Shown: piece by piece, positions 36,817 through 46,800 of the stretch
Layout of the letters: the number at the start of each line of letters is the position of its first letter
How positions within the stretch are numbered: position 1 is the first letter of the stretch
Assembly (NCBI GenBank): GCA_002167435.2
Contig: NHBR02000070.1
Coordinates: 1-64,000 of the forward strand
Reading direction: 5' to 3'
DNA length: 64,000 nucleotides
From: Allomuricauda sp. TMED12
GTDB taxonomy: Bacteria; Bacteroidota; Bacteroidia; Flavobacteriales; Flavobacteriaceae
The notes under the pieces: generated by a model
What the model saw: the letters and a program-made list of their open reading frames with translations, nothing else
What the model was told of the DNA's origin: nothing
Database searches by the model: none
Made by a program: the position numbers and the translations under genes

Positions 36817-39800
36817 ATGAAAAAAGGATTACTTCTACTGTTACTTACCATATTGGGCACCTCTGCCTTTGCCCAGACCGCCAACGAGTATTTTGATTCC
36901 ATGAAATTTAGAAACATCGGCCCATTTAGGGGTGGACGTTCCGTAACGGCAAGCGGTGTCGTGGGTGACCCACTTACATATTATATGGGAACCACTGGTG
37001 GCGGACTTTGGAAAACCACTAACGCAGGAGGTCAGTGGGAAAACATTTCGGATGGCTTTTTTGAAATGGGTTCCGTGGGTGCGGTTTCAGTCTCCCAATC
37101 CAGCCCAAATATTGTGTATTGTGGCATGGGGGAACATGCACCAAGGGGCGTGATGACATCTTATGGCGATGGTATGTATAAATCCAACGATGCCGGAAAA
37201 ACCTGGATAAAGTTGGGGTTGGAAAAAACACAGCATATTGCCCGAATAATTATTCACCCTACCAATCCAGATATTGTTTATGTAGCCGCCCAAGGAGCTT
37301 TGTACGCTCCAAATCCTGAAAGAGGCGTGTATCGTTCTATGGATGGAGGGAAAAGTTGGGAGAAAGTCCTATATGTGGACGAAGGGACTGGGGCCGTAGA
37401 ACTTTCCATGGACGCCAATAATCCTTTAGTGCTTTATGCTGCCATGTGGGAGCATCAACGTAAGCCGAACAAAGTAATCAGTGGTGGCCCCGGGAGCGGA
37501 CTTTATAAAAGTACCGATGGGGGGGATACTTGGAAAGAAATGACCAAAGGTCTTCCAGAAGAAAAAGGGAAAATGGCCATTTCCGTAAGCCCAGCAAATT
37601 CTAATAAGGTATATGCTTTAATTGAAAGTGATTCCAACCAAGACAAAGGGGGTTTGTTCGTCTCCAATGATGCAGGTGATAGCTGGCATATGGTAAGCGG
37701 AGATAACCGATTGGTACAGCGTGCTTGGTATTATATAGAAGTTTTTACCGACCCTAATAATGAAAACACGGTTTATGTATTAAGTGCCCCAATGTTGCGT
37801 TCCGAAGATGGTGGTAAAACTTGGAAAACCATTTCCGTCCCCCATGGAGATACACACGATTTGTGGTTTAATCCAAATGATTCGAAAAATATGGTCATGG
37901 CCAATGATGGTGGAGCTACGATTACGTTTAATTATGGGAAAACTTGGACACCGCTAGATAATATGCCTACAGCACAGTTTTATCGCATCAATACCGATAA
38001 TCTTTTTCCATACAATATTTATGGTGGTCAGCAGGACAATACTTCTGTTAAAATAGCAAGTCTTTCTATAGGTCGATGGAGTATTGGTCGAGAAGATTGG
38101 CACTACTCCGCAGGGGGTGAGAGCGCCTTTTTGGCTTTTGACCCCGATGATCCCCGTTATGTAATGGGTGGAAGCTATTTGGGGACCATAGAGCTGTTGG
38201 ATATGGAATCCAAAATGTCCAGCAAAGTCATGGCGGCTCCTATTCAATATTTGGGTCGTGATGCGCGCGACATGAAATACCTTTACAATTGGAATGCTCC
38301 AGTGATCTGGTCCAAGCACGAGCCTGGTACTTTTTATCATGGAGCACAATTGGTGTTAAGAACTAGGGACAACGGTGTGACTTGGGAAGAAATATCCCCA
38401 GACCTTACCAGAGATCAAGATGAATTGCAAGGAAAAGGTGGTGGCCCTTACACCAACGAAGCCGTAGGTGCTGAAAACTACGGAACCTTGGCCTATATTA
38501 TTGAATCGCCCCATGAAAAAGGAGTTTTGATCACAGGCAGTGACGATGGTTTGGTGCATATTACCAAAAATGGCGGGCAATCTTGGGAAAATATAACCCC
38601 AAAGGGGTTAAAGGAATGTTTGGTGAACGCCATTGAAGTATCACCTCACGACCCAAGCACCATTTATATTGCCACTACAAGATACAAGTTCAATGATTAT
38701 ACCCCAGGCTTATATAAGAGCACCGATTACGGAAAAAGTTGGACGAACATCAGCGAAGGAATTCCCTACGGAGCCTTTACACGAGTAGTGCGTGAAGACG
38801 AAGAGCAAAAAGGATTGTTGTATGCAGGTACCGAAAAAGGACTTTATGTTTCATGGAACGATGGAAAAAAATGGGAACCGTTACAATTAAATCTGCCTAA
38901 AACTCCGATTACTGATTTAAAGGTGCATCAGGGGGATTTGATTGTGGCAACATCGGGAAGATCTTTCTGGATTTTGGACAACATCACTACACTTTCTCAA
39001 TACGAAGGAAATCGCAAAGGATTGCAAATTTACAAACCAGAAGAAGCCATTCACGGTAATTGGGGAAGTCAACTGAACAACTCTTCCAAAAGCGTTACAG
39101 GAACCAGTGCTTTTGAAGGGGTAAATCCAGCCAATGGCATGGTGATTTACTATAACCTTCCAGAAAAAATGGATTCTACCGAGGTAACCATGGAGATTTT
39201 GAACAGTCAAGGTAAGGTAGTCAGAAGTTTTACATCAAAAAAAGATGAAGATTATGTTCCACATAATGGTGGTGATGCTCCACCAGCTCCTGTTTTGGGA
39301 GCGGACAAAGGATTGAACCGTTTTGTTTGGGATTTAAAAACCACGATTGTTCCGGGAGTGCCGGGAGTTTATATCGAAGCCAATTTTACAGGCCATAAAG
39401 TACCGCCAGGAAATTATACCATCAATTTAAAAGCAGGAGGGGAGACTGTTTCAGTACAGGGAACCATTGTTCCGACGCCGGGTACAAACGTAACTCAGGA
39501 ACGTTTTGCTGAATTTGATGCCATCATGAACGATTTCGAGGCCAAACTAACCGATATGCACAACAAAGTGAACAAATTGAAAGAAGTGCAAGGTCAATTA
39601 GGGAAACTATTAAAGGATTTGACTGATGAAGATCTTAAAAAGGAAGGCCAAGCATTGCTCGATAAATTAAAAACATGGGATGGGGAAATGGTACAGCGAA
39701 AATCACAAGCTTATGACGATGTGGAGAACTTCCCCAATAAATTTACTGCGGAATACCTATTCGTGATGAACCATAGCAATAGTGCCTTGCCTCAAATTAA

Positions 39801-39942
39801 TCGACCATCCAAAGATAGAAAGGCAGAACTGGACGCACAATGGGTTGGATTAAAACAGCGTGCAGAAGTTCTAATGAATACAGAAATACCTAATTTTAAT
39901 GCCAAACTCTGGGAGAATGGCATTGGCGCTATCCGGATGTAA
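36817..39942 (+). CDS. Large secreted BNR/sortilin-like repeat protein, paralogue 2
   Basis: 1041 residues, signal peptide about 1-19 (SAFAQ). Same architecture as the preceding protein: [20 protein letters not shown] near 30, Asp boxes [40 protein letters not shown] and STDYGKSW, then a C-terminal coiled, charged region. Shared landmarks ([43 protein letters not shown]-type boxes) show an old duplication; strong divergence over most of the length argues for separate ligands. hemJ starts 18 bp downstream. Confidence 0.88.
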   Translation: MKKGLLLLLLTILGTSAFAQTANEYFDSMKFRNIGPFRGGRSVTASGVVGDPLTYYMGTTGGGLWKTTNAGGQWENISDGFFEMGSVGAVSVSQSSPNIVYCGMGEHAPRGVMTSYGDGMYKSNDAGKTWIKLGLEKTQHIARIIIHPTNPDIVYVAAQGALYAPNPERGVYRSMDGGKSWEKVLYVDEGTGAVELSMDANNPLVLYAAMWEHQRKPNKVISGGPGSGLYKSTDGGDTWKEMTKGLPEEKGKMAISVSPANSNKVYALIESDSNQDKGGLFVSNDAGDSWHMVSGDNRLVQRAWYYIEVFTDPNNENTVYVLSAPMLRSEDGGKTWKTISVPHGDTHDLWFNPNDSKNMVMANDGGATITFNYGKTWTPLDNMPTAQFYRINTDNLFPYNIYGGQQDNTSVKIASLSIGRWSIGREDWHYSAGGESAFLAFDPDDPRYVMGGSYLGTIELLDMESKMSSKVMAAPIQYLGRDARDMKYLYNWNAPVIWSKHEPGTFYHGAQLVLRTRDNGVTWEEISPDLTRDQDELQGKGGGPYTNEAVGAENYGTLAYIIESPHEKGVLITGSDDGLVHITKNGGQSWENITPKGLKECLVNAIEVSPHDPSTIYIATTRYKFNDYTPGLYKSTDYGKSWTNISEGIPYGAFTRVVREDEEQKGLLYAGTEKGLYVSWNDGKKWEPLQLNLPKTPITDLKVHQGDLIVATSGRSFWILDNITTLSQYEGNRKGLQIYKPEEAIHGNWGSQLNNSSKSVTGTSAFEGVNPANGMVIYYNLPEKMDSTEVTMEILNSQGKVVRSFTSKKDEDYVPHNGGDAPPAPVLGADKGLNRFVWDLKTTIVPGVPGVYIEANFTGHKVPPGNYTINLKAGGETVSVQGTIVPTPGTNVTQERFAEFDAIMNDFEAKLTDMHNKVNKLKEVQGQLGKLLKDLTDEDLKKEGQALLDKLKTWDGEMVQRKSQAYDDVENFPNKFTAEYLFVMNHSNSALPQINRPSKDRKAELDAQWVGLKQRAEVLMNTEIPNFNAKLWENGIGAIRM

Positions 39943-39960
39943 AACATAAAAACTGAGCAA

Positions 39961-40506
39961 TTGCTATATCCATATATAAAATCGTTGCACCTCATTTTTG
40001 TGGTAACCTGGTTCGCAGGTTTATTCTACATACCCCGGCTCTTTATCTATCATATTGAAGCTTCTCAAAAACCATCACCGGATAAGGAAATCCTTTCCGA
40101 TCAACTAAAGTTGATGACGAAACGATTGTGGTATATCATTACTTGGCCGTCAGCTATTTTATGTACGCTTACGGCCATTTGGCTTTTGATTTTAATGCCG
40201 GCTTGGCTACAGCAGCCTTGGATGCATGTTAAACTGGCTTTTGTACTACTGCTTTTCGGGTATCATTTTAAATGTCATCAAATTTTTAAGCAATTACAGC
40301 GGGATGAGGTTAAATACACCTCAAAATTTATGCGAATTTGGAATGAGGTAGCCACCATTATTCTTTTTGCCGTCGTGTTTTTGGTCGTTTTAAAAAGTGC
40401 TTTCAATTGGATTTATGGTATTGTCGGCATGTTTGTGTTGATGATTCTGTTGATGCTCGGAATCCGATGGTATAAAAAGGTAAGGGACCGAAACCCCAAC
40501 GCCTAG
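39961..40506 (+). CDS. hemJ: HemJ-type membrane protoporphyrinogen IX oxidase (CopD-like)
   Basis: 181-residue protein with four hydrophobic segments (about 8-24, 58-80, 84-100, 120-165). The HemJ signature is at the start: SLHLIFVVTWFAGLFYIPRL followed by the Y-H pair (IYHIE); His near 10 and Arg near 26 are the residues expected to bind heme or substrate, and HVKLAFVLLLFGYH near 88 holds the conserved Lys. It oxidises protoporphyrinogen IX to protoporphyrin IX, the step missing from the heme block. The start is TTG at 39961: an in-frame stop lies just upstream and no earlier ATG exists. Confidence 0.85.
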   Translation: MLYPYIKSLHLIFVVTWFAGLFYIPRLFIYHIEASQKPSPDKEILSDQLKLMTKRLWYIITWPSAILCTLTAIWLLILMPAWLQQPWMHVKLAFVLLLFGYHFKCHQIFKQLQRDEVKYTSKFMRIWNEVATIILFAVVFLVVLKSAFNWIYGIVGMFVLMILLMLGIRWYKKVRDRNPNA

Positions 40507-40577
40507 CTGAAAACAACTCGAAAGAAATCTCGGCTTGGCTCGATAATTGCTTAAATTTAACATCAAATCAAGCGAGC

Positions 40578-42035
40578 TTGTTAAGAAAACTTTCCTTACG
40601 GTCACGCATATTCTTTGCCATGATTACATTGGTGGTGGTCGCTTCTATCTTGATTGCCGGTGTAACGGTCTACCAGTATAAAGAGCAGGGAAACGATTAT
40701 CACACGGAAAGATTGGAGCGAAAGGAGGAACAGTTGATCAAAAGCATCAACTATACCATAAAGGAGACTACCTATCCCATAACCACAGAAAATCTGCATC
40801 TTATTTTCAGTGAAGACATATATAAGATAGCCAATATCCAAAATGTAAACTTCAATATTTACGACCTGGAGGGTAATTTGGTCAAAAACTCAAGACCCAG
40901 TTTTGATTCGAACACAATTGCGACCTGTCTTGATGCAGAAGTGCTGAATTTTTTAAGAGAGAGTGGCGAAACCCGATTTGTTGAGGAAAAAAGGGCCGCG
41001 GGAGATAACTATCAGTCAACCTATACCTATATCTACGACCTCAAGTTTAAGCCTATCGGTATATTGCATCTCCCCTATTTTGAAGACAATACCTTCAATA
41101 ATATGGAGTTGAAGGAATTTCTTTTTAGGTTGGGAATGGTATATGTTTTAATGCTGATAGTTGCCATTATCCTGGCATATTTCATTTCAAAATATATTAC
41201 AAGATCGCTTCAGACCATATCGGATAAGATGTACCGGACAAACCTGACCCAACAGAATGAAAAGATTTATTTGGAAAGCCCAGGTGAGGAAATCGGCAAA
41301 TTGGTGGATTCGTACAACAGAATGATTGATGAGTTGGAGGAAAGTGCCGTAAAGTTGGCCCGAAGTGAACGGGAACAAGCTTGGCGGGAAATGGCCAAAC
41401 AGGTGGCGCACGAAATTAAAAACCCTTTAACTCCTTTGCGTCTTACTGTGCAGAGTTTTGAACGTAAGTTCGACCCCAAAGACCCCGATATACAGAAAAA
41501 GGTCAAGGAGTTTTCCAAAACCTTGATTCAGCAGATAGACACCATGAGCAACATTGCCACTGCATTCTCCAGTTTTGCGGATATGCCTGCCCAGCAAAAC
41601 GAGACCTTGAACGTGGTCAAAGTGGTACGATTGGCCCTGGAGATTTTCAATGAGGATTATATTCATTTTATAGCTGACGAAGAAGAAATTGTAGCCAAAT
41701 TGGACCGGACACAACTGATTCGGGTAATTACCAATTTGGTAAAAAACGCGATACAAGCGGTACCGGATGTCGAATCACCCAGAATCTTGGTAACCGTTGC
41801 AACCGTGGGCGAACATGTAAAAATATCTATCGCGGACAATGGTCTCGGTATCGCGGACGAATATAAGCACCGTATTTTTGAACCTAAGTTCACTACTAAA
41901 TCCAGCGGAACGGGGTTAGGCTTAGGTATGGTAAAGAACATTGTGGAAAACTATGGAGGAACCATTAACTTTACCTCAAAAGTTGGAAAGGGAACTGTTT
42001 TTACCATCGAGTTTCCAAAAGAGCATAAACAATAA
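40578..42035 (+). CDS. Membrane sensor histidine kinase, NtrY-like
   Basis: 485 residues. TM helix about 12-32, periplasmic sensor domain to about 185, TM about 190-210, HAMP region (YFISKYITRSLQTISDKM), then HisKA with H box AHEIKNPLTPLRLT near 278 and HATPase motifs NLVKNAIQAV, DNGLGI and GTGLGLGMVKNIVENYGG. No receiver domain and no adjacent response-regulator gene, so its partner lies elsewhere. The start is TTG at 40578; the next in-frame ATG would cut into the first TM helix. Confidence 0.9.
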   Translation: MLRKLSLRSRIFFAMITLVVVASILIAGVTVYQYKEQGNDYHTERLERKEEQLIKSINYTIKETTYPITTENLHLIFSEDIYKIANIQNVNFNIYDLEGNLVKNSRPSFDSNTIATCLDAEVLNFLRESGETRFVEEKRAAGDNYQSTYTYIYDLKFKPIGILHLPYFEDNTFNNMELKEFLFRLGMVYVLMLIVAIILAYFISKYITRSLQTISDKMYRTNLTQQNEKIYLESPGEEIGKLVDSYNRMIDELEESAVKLARSEREQAWREMAKQVAHEIKNPLTPLRLTVQSFERKFDPKDPDIQKKVKEFSKTLIQQIDTMSNIATAFSSFADMPAQQNETLNVVKVVRLALEIFNEDYIHFIADEEEIVAKLDRTQLIRVITNLVKNAIQAVPDVESPRILVTVATVGEHVKISIADNGLGIADEYKHRIFEPKFTTKSSGTGLGLGMVKNIVENYGGTINFTSKVGKGTVFTIEFPKEHKQ

Positions 42036-42074
42036 TGGCGGATATTTGATAGGCCGTCTCAAACATCAGTATAT

Positions 42075-42857
42075 ATGGATTTTGAAAACATTTACATTGA
42101 AGAAGAGAACAATTTGGCCACCATAACCATAAATAGACCCAAAAAGCTCAATGCCCTCAACAAACGAACTATTGAAGAGCTACACGTAGCCTTTAAAGAA
42201 TTGGATGAGGATAATGAGATTAAGGTAATTATTATAACCGGAAGCGGGGAAAAAGCCTTTGTGGCAGGTGCAGATATTTCTGAATTTGCAGATTTTTCTA
42301 TAAAAGAAGGCCGTCAGCTTGCCGCCGCGGGGCAGCGAAACCTCTTCGATTTTGTAGAAAACCTTTCCACGCCCGTTATTGCGGGAATAAATGGTTTTGC
42401 ACTAGGTGGTGGTTTGGAGTTGGCCATGGCATGTCATTTTCGAGTTGCCAGTAGTAATGCAAGAATGGGCTTGCCCGAAGTCTCCTTAGGTGTAATTCCC
42501 GGTTATGGCGGTACGCAGCGTTTACCCCAATTGGTTGGCAAGGGAAGAGCCATGGAAATGATCATGACGGCCGGTATGGTCGATTCCGATAAAGCCTTTG
42601 GTTATGGATTGGTAAATCATGTAGTATCCAGTGAGGAATTATTGCCATTATGCCGAAAAATTGCAAGCAGGATATCGAATAATTCCTCAGTGGCCATAAA
42701 ACACGCAATAAAAGCAATAAATGCTGGTTTTAAGTATGACGCTGATGGCTATTCGGTGGAAATTGATGCTTTTGGCAATTGCTTTGGAACCGAGGATTTT
42801 AAAGAAGGTACCTCCGCATTTTTGGAAAAACGAAAAGCAAATTTCCCTGGATCATAA
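42075..42857 (+). CDS. Enoyl-CoA hydratase/isomerase family protein
   Basis: 260-residue crotonase-fold enzyme. Oxyanion-hole and CoA segments: AFVAGADISEFADF near 67, GINGFALGGGLELAMACHFR near 103 (core GFALGGGLELA), and PEVSLGVIPGYGGTQRL near 132 with the hydratase glutamate. Likely cytoplasmic short-chain enoyl-CoA hydratase in fatty-acid or amino-acid breakdown. Begins 39 bp after the histidine kinase stop on the same strand. Confidence 0.92.
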   Translation: MDFENIYIEEENNLATITINRPKKLNALNKRTIEELHVAFKELDEDNEIKVIIITGSGEKAFVAGADISEFADFSIKEGRQLAAAGQRNLFDFVENLSTPVIAGINGFALGGGLELAMACHFRVASSNARMGLPEVSLGVIPGYGGTQRLPQLVGKGRAMEMIMTAGMVDSDKAFGYGLVNHVVSSEELLPLCRKIASRISNNSSVAIKHAIKAINAGFKYDADGYSVEIDAFGNCFGTEDFKEGTSAFLEKRKANFPGS

Positions 42858-42881
42858 CCATTGGCTTAACCAAGCCAGACC

Positions 42882-44435
42882 ATGAAAAAAAACCTATTCC
42901 TACTATTTTGCTTTGTGCTGACAGGCATGGGCGCGAATGCGCAAAAAATGCCGGTTTCTTACGATTTTGGGGAAAAATATCGAGACAGGTACCGCTATTC
43001 CAACCTTGTTGCTATTGATGAAGATGATTCTGGAGGTTATGTTTTGGTGCGTTCCTACTATCAAGGATTGATTCTTAAACCCAAAGGGTATCTCATTGAA
43101 AAGTATAACAGTGATTTGGAACTGGTATCCGAATACAACTATAAGCTGAAGGGGTCGGATTTTGTGAACGGGTTTCTAAAAAATGGCCAGTTGAATCTCT
43201 TGTTTCTGAAATACAATCCCAACAGAGGTGAATATGAATACTGGGTGCATACGAGCCCAATTATCGACTTCAATTTCAAGGAGAAGAAACTACTTTCCAT
43301 TGCTTCCGAAGAGGTAAACAATCCTGTAGGGAAAAATTACTATAACCGTGATTTTTCACGAGGATTTACTACGGCCATTCTTTTTAATGAAGACAAAACA
43401 GGATTTGTAATCAGTACGCATCACAAAAGAGGGAAGAGCAACAAACATATAATCCATCTGTTCGATACGGCTCTCAATAAAAAGTTTGAATACGATTTTT
43501 CCGATGAAATCGAAGAGAAGAACTATGCTTTTGAGAACGTGGCTTTTTCACCCGACCTACAAACCGCGTATATTGTGGGAAAGGCCTACTTTAAAAAGAG
43601 ACGCTTTAGGGTAGATGAAAGAAAGTTTCAGTACGAACTGATCAAAGTTTCGCAATATGGAAGTCAAACACAGTCCTTTGTAGATCCTGGTAAATATCCC
43701 GAAGCGCTGTATCCGGTTCTTATCAAAGATAAGCTGGTTTGTGTAGGTTTTTATGCGGATAGAAAGGACAACAGGTATAACGGCATCGCTTATTTTGATG
43801 TGAACCCGAATTCATTGAATATTAAGTCGCAGAAATACAATCCCTTCTCACAACAGTTTATGGACGATAAATTTGGCCGGGAAGAAGACAAGGATATCAA
43901 AAACCTGGTTTTTAAGGGAGTGGAGGTGACGGATAAAGGCGAAATTTTCTTCAACGCAGAGGAATACTTCGTTACCACTGGTTTGGAAACCACAGGGGCG
44001 GGTCAGCGGATAAGAATCGAACGTTACCATCACAACGATATTGTCAGTGTTAAATTGGATTCGAAGGGAACCATGGAATGGGCAAGGAACATTAATAAGA
44101 CCGAAGTTACCCAAGGGGATGGGGCCTACGCTTCGTACAGTTCATACTGTAAAGATGGCAACACCTATTTCTTTATTTGTACTGCTGCTGAAAACCCACA
44201 GTTGATCAACAACGAACGATTGATTTTTAAGCAAGGGTTCAGCAGAAACCGAAACGTTTTCCTGATTTCTTTGGATGAAAATGGGGCAATGGACTATGAA
44301 AAGATCATAGATCAGCAAGAAGCCAGATTACCACTAATGGTTTCCAAACCACTTAAAGATGAGATGGAAGATAAAATGCTATTTTATGCGAAAAGAGGGG
44401 GGAGGAAACAATTGGTAAAAGTGGATTTCAAATAG
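42882..44435 (+). CDS. Conserved secreted protein of unknown function
   Basis: 517 residues with a signal peptide about 1-20 (GANAQK cut) and no transmembrane segment. The mature part is beta-rich with repeated phrases such as YSNLVAIDEDDSGGYVLVRSY and YLIEKYNSDLELVSEYNYKL, which suggests blades of a propeller, but I cannot name the family. It begins 24 bp after the enoyl-CoA hydratase gene and is closed by a terminator at 44458. No T9SS sorting domain is visible, so it is probably periplasmic. Confidence 0.8.
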   Translation: MKKNLFLLFCFVLTGMGANAQKMPVSYDFGEKYRDRYRYSNLVAIDEDDSGGYVLVRSYYQGLILKPKGYLIEKYNSDLELVSEYNYKLKGSDFVNGFLKNGQLNLLFLKYNPNRGEYEYWVHTSPIIDFNFKEKKLLSIASEEVNNPVGKNYYNRDFSRGFTTAILFNEDKTGFVISTHHKRGKSNKHIIHLFDTALNKKFEYDFSDEIEEKNYAFENVAFSPDLQTAYIVGKAYFKKRRFRVDERKFQYELIKVSQYGSQTQSFVDPGKYPEALYPVLIKDKLVCVGFYADRKDNRYNGIAYFDVNPNSLNIKSQKYNPFSQQFMDDKFGREEDKDIKNLVFKGVEVTDKGEIFFNAEEYFVTTGLETTGAGQRIRIERYHHNDIVSVKLDSKGTMEWARNINKTEVTQGDGAYASYSSYCKDGNTYFFICTAAENPQLINNERLIFKQGFSRNRNVFLISLDENGAMDYEKIIDQQEARLPLMVSKPLKDEMEDKMLFYAKRGGRKQLVKVDFK

Positions 44436-44457
44436 AACAACCCTTTTTTAAAGGAAA

Positions 44458-44485
44458 TAAAGGCCCCAATCAGGGGCTTTTTTTA
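44458..44485 (+). terminator. Terminator after the unknown secreted-protein gene
   Basis: Stem GGCCCC (44462-44467) with GGGGCT (44473-44478), loop AATCA, followed by a run of seven T residues. The 218-bp gap to the next gene otherwise holds the 5' leader of the collagen-like gene. Confidence 0.88.
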
Positions 44486-44535
44486 TTGGCAGCATTTTAA
44501 AAAAGAAAGAAAATACTTACATTTTTATATTGTCG

Positions 44536-44600
44536 TCAATTCATTTGTACCATTCATCAAATGATAGCCCACCTAGGTTAGTTGGGCCCCAAAACAAATG
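44536..44600 (+). repeat. Leader repeat, copy 1 (upstream of collagen-like gene 1)
   Basis: TCAATTCATT at 44536 then CATTCATCAA at 44550 and a GGGCCC-containing tail recur, in the same order, at 45582-45645 upstream of collagen-like gene 2. It marks a duplication that includes non-coding leader sequence. Confidence 0.65.
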
Positions 44601-44653
44601 GTTTTCCAACATACTTTTGGTCCAGTAATAACCCATATTTAAACAAAAATAGT

Positions 44654-45373
44654 ATGAAAAATTTGAAATTATTTAGTGTGGCCATGTTAGCAATGACAAT
44701 CACATTGGCTTCTTGTTCTGGTTCCGATGGAGAACAGGGAATACAAGGAAAACCAGGACCGCAAGGCGATAGTATTAAGGGGGATAAGGGAGATCAGGGA
44801 GATCAGGGCGATCCTGGTGCTGATGGCATTAGCTGTTGGGACTTGAATGGGAATGGAGTTGGAGACATTACGGTAGATGCAAACAATGAGGATCTCAACT
44901 TGGATGGTGTTGTGGATGCTTTGGACTGTCAAGGTGCCCCTGGTCAAAATGGTCAAGATGGCAATGCCAATGTGGAAAGGTGGAGAACATTACTGGCTGG
45001 ATTTACGGGTTCTGAACTAATTATTCCTTTGGAAACTCCACCAGGAACTGTAAATGATTATGCTTATTTCTTCTATCTGGAAACTGCTAATGGTAATTTG
45101 TTCCCAGTGCCTGGACCAATAGCCAATACAGTATATACCTCTCTTTATATAGATGCAGCTTCGCATGAAGTAAATGTTTTATTTTGGAACTCAGCTGACA
45201 ATTCTGCCTTTATAGTACCAGATGGATTGTTCGTTTACTTTCATGTTATAGCTGTTGAATCTCCCATATTAGGAAACAAAGGCACCCAAGAAAGTGTTTT
45301 AAATGAACTTAAAGCTGCTGGGGTGGATACAAACGATTACCATGCTGTGGCCGCTTATTTTGGTTTGGAATAG
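44654..45373 (+). CDS. Collagen-like lipoprotein with Ca-binding loop, paralogue 1
   Basis: 239 residues from the ATG at 44654 (a longer frame from 44582 lacks the signal start). Lipobox TLASC (Cys near 20), then a short Gly-X-Y collagen-like tract (GEQGIQGKPGPQGD...GDQGDQGDPGADG, residues about 25-58), one Cys-bounded acidic loop (CWDLNGNGVGD...NEDLNLDGVVDALDC) resembling EF-hand or type-3 thrombospondin calcium loops, a short second GXY tract, and a C-terminal beta domain of about 130 residues ending ELKAAGVDTNDYHAVAAYFG. Probably anchored in the outer membrane. Function unknown. Confidence 0.85.
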   Translation: MKNLKLFSVAMLAMTITLASCSGSDGEQGIQGKPGPQGDSIKGDKGDQGDQGDPGADGISCWDLNGNGVGDITVDANNEDLNLDGVVDALDCQGAPGQNGQDGNANVERWRTLLAGFTGSELIIPLETPPGTVNDYAYFFYLETANGNLFPVPGPIANTVYTSLYIDAASHEVNVLFWNSADNSAFIVPDGLFVYFHVIAVESPILGNKGTQESVLNELKAAGVDTNDYHAVAAYFGLE

Positions 45374-45419
45374 ATAGTAAAGGATATTTTTCCCCCTTGG
45401 GGCAACCTAACCATTAGCG

Positions 45420-45451
45420 TAAAAGCTGGGCAATTGCCCAGCTTTTTTTTG
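45420..45451 (+). terminator. Terminator after collagen-like gene 1
   Basis: A perfect 26-bp palindrome (45421-45446, half-site AAAAGCTGGGCAA) ends in eight T residues. The same stem GCTGGGC/GCCCAGC follows collagen-like gene 2, so the terminator was duplicated with the gene. The rest of the 324-bp gap 45374-45697 holds this terminator and the leader repeat copy 2. Confidence 0.92.
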
Positions 45452-45581
45452 TTGGAATGCTATGATTGGATTCGGAAGGATTTGTGCCATAAGTGTTAAA
45501 CAGATGCGCTAACTAAGTAATATTCATTTTGTTGGATTAATGAAGAATCAAGATCATATACTTTCTATGACCTTCATCGCA

Positions 45582-45645
45582 TCAATTCATTTCCTGCATT
45601 CATCAATCCATGTTTAGGATAGGTCAACTGGCCCACAAAAGAGCT
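45582..45645 (+). repeat. Leader repeat, copy 2 (upstream of collagen-like gene 2)
   Basis: TCAATTCATT at 45582, CATTCATCAA at 45598 and a GGCCCAC tail repeat the arrangement at 44536-44600. Confidence 0.65.
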
Positions 45646-45697
45646 GTTGCAGTTTTATACATTCGAAAATTGATAGAAATATAAAACCATAAATAAT

Positions 45698-46561
45698 ATG
45701 AAAACAATTAGAATAACGGCTATGGCCATAATGTGCATGGGAGCAATGTTGGTATCATGCTCTGGAGAAGATGGGGAAAAGGGACTACAAGGAGATCAAG
45801 GGCCAAAAGGCGATAGTATTACCGGGGAAAAGGGAGATCAGGGCGATCCTGGCACCGATGGCATTAGCTGTTGGGATTTGAACGGTAACGGAATTGGCGA
45901 TGCGGAAGAAGATGTTAACCAGGATGGCAACTATGATAGTTTGGACTGCCAAGGTGCCGATGGAGCTGATGGTGTTAACGGTATTGCTTGTTGGGATCTT
46001 AACGGTAATGGTATTGCGGATATTACCAATGATGAAACCAATGAAGATATCAATTTGGATGGTACTGTGGATGCACTTGATTGTCAAGGTACGGATGGAG
46101 CGGACGGAACCAATGGAGTGGACGGCAATGCCAATGTTTTTTACTATGTAGTTGGTCTCCAGGGATTTTCTGGCACTACCCTTAATTTTGATCTTCTTGA
46201 TGTTGTATCTGATCCTGCAGATTACGCATTTCTTTTTTATTTAGAGGAGTCTTTGGCTAGCGTTAATTTCTTAGTTCCCGGCAATTACCGAGGGAATCTT
46301 CAATATACCACATTACAGTTTAAAGATAGTTTTAACAATGGTGATGCGACAATTAGTTTTTATAATAGTGTAGACGACAGTCTGTATTTTGTTCCAGAAG
46401 GGGAATTGAGTAATCTAACAATAGTAGCTATTGAGAAAGGAACCCAGGTATTAAATCTAAATTTAAAGAGCTCCCAAGAAAATGTGTTAAGCGAACTCAA
46501 AGCCGCCGGGGTGGATGTAAATGATTATCATGCCGTGGTAGCCTATTTTGGTTTGGAATAG
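45698..46561 (+). CDS. Collagen-like lipoprotein with two Ca-binding loops, paralogue 2
   Basis: 287 residues. Lipobox MLVSC (Cys near 21), Gly-X-Y tract (GEKGLQGDQGPKGD...GEKGDQGDPGTDG), then two tandem Cys-bounded acidic units, CWDLNGNGIGD...DSLDCQGADGADGVNG and CWDLNGNGIADI...DALDCQGTDGADGTNG, and a C-terminal beta domain ending ELKAAGVDVNDYHAVVAYFG, nearly identical in its last 25 residues to paralogue 1. The main difference from paralogue 1 is duplication of the acidic unit. Surface-exposed role inferred from the lipobox. Confidence 0.87.
   Translation: MKTIRITAMAIMCMGAMLVSCSGEDGEKGLQGDQGPKGDSITGEKGDQGDPGTDGISCWDLNGNGIGDAEEDVNQDGNYDSLDCQGADGADGVNGIACWDLNGNGIADITNDETNEDINLDGTVDALDCQGTDGADGTNGVDGNANVFYYVVGLQGFSGTTLNFDLLDVVSDPADYAFLFYLEESLASVNFLVPGNYRGNLQYTTLQFKDSFNNGDATISFYNSVDDSLYFVPEGELSNLTIVAIEKGTQVLNLNLKSSQENVLSELKAAGVDVNDYHAVVAYFGLE
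45856..46125 (+). repeat. Tandem CWDLNGNG unit inside paralogue 2
   Basis: Two consecutive coding repeats, each beginning with a CWDLNGNG motif and ending LDCQG, of about 34-43 codons. The gene 44654 has one such unit; the neighbouring gene has two. Confidence 0.8.
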
Positions 46562-46602
46562 TAAAGGATATTTCCCTCTTGGGGTACCTAACCAAAAAAC
46601 GG

Positions 46603-46632
46603 AGAAAGCTGGGCATTTGCCCAGCTTTTTTC
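46603..46632 (+). terminator. Terminator after collagen-like gene 2
   Basis: Stem AAAGCTGGGCA (46605-46615) with TGCCCAGCTTT (46618-46628), 2-nt loop, then T-rich. Sister of the terminator at 45420. Confidence 0.9.
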
Positions 46633-46777
46633 ATTTCAAAGTAAGATGCTGAGTATTTATTGGATAACCTCATTGATAAATAAAGGCCACTTCCTTTTGG
46701 GACCTGCCTATACTATAGCTAACTACTCGACGTAAAAATGTTTAATACATATTTTCATATAAAATGGATAAAATCCA

Positions 46778-46785
46778 TAAATTTG
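46778..46785 (+). promoter_or_regulatory. Candidate promoter -7 element of the radical SAM gene
   Basis: TAAATTTG matches TAnnTTTG and lies 16 bp before the ATG at 46801; no TTG occurs at normal spacing upstream, so support is partial. Confidence 0.35.
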
Positions 46786-46800
46786 GAATAAATCCAATAA

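Noticed and set aside
44582..44653. 24-codon upstream extension of collagen-like gene 1
   Set aside because: The signal peptide and lipobox begin at the ATG at 44654; the extension would put a polar tail ahead of it and covers the leader repeat.
44654..46561. Direct repeats in the collagen-like genes as a CRISPR array
   Set aside because: The repeats are in frame, code for Gly-X-Y and CWDLNGNG units, and lack regular repeat-spacer structure.
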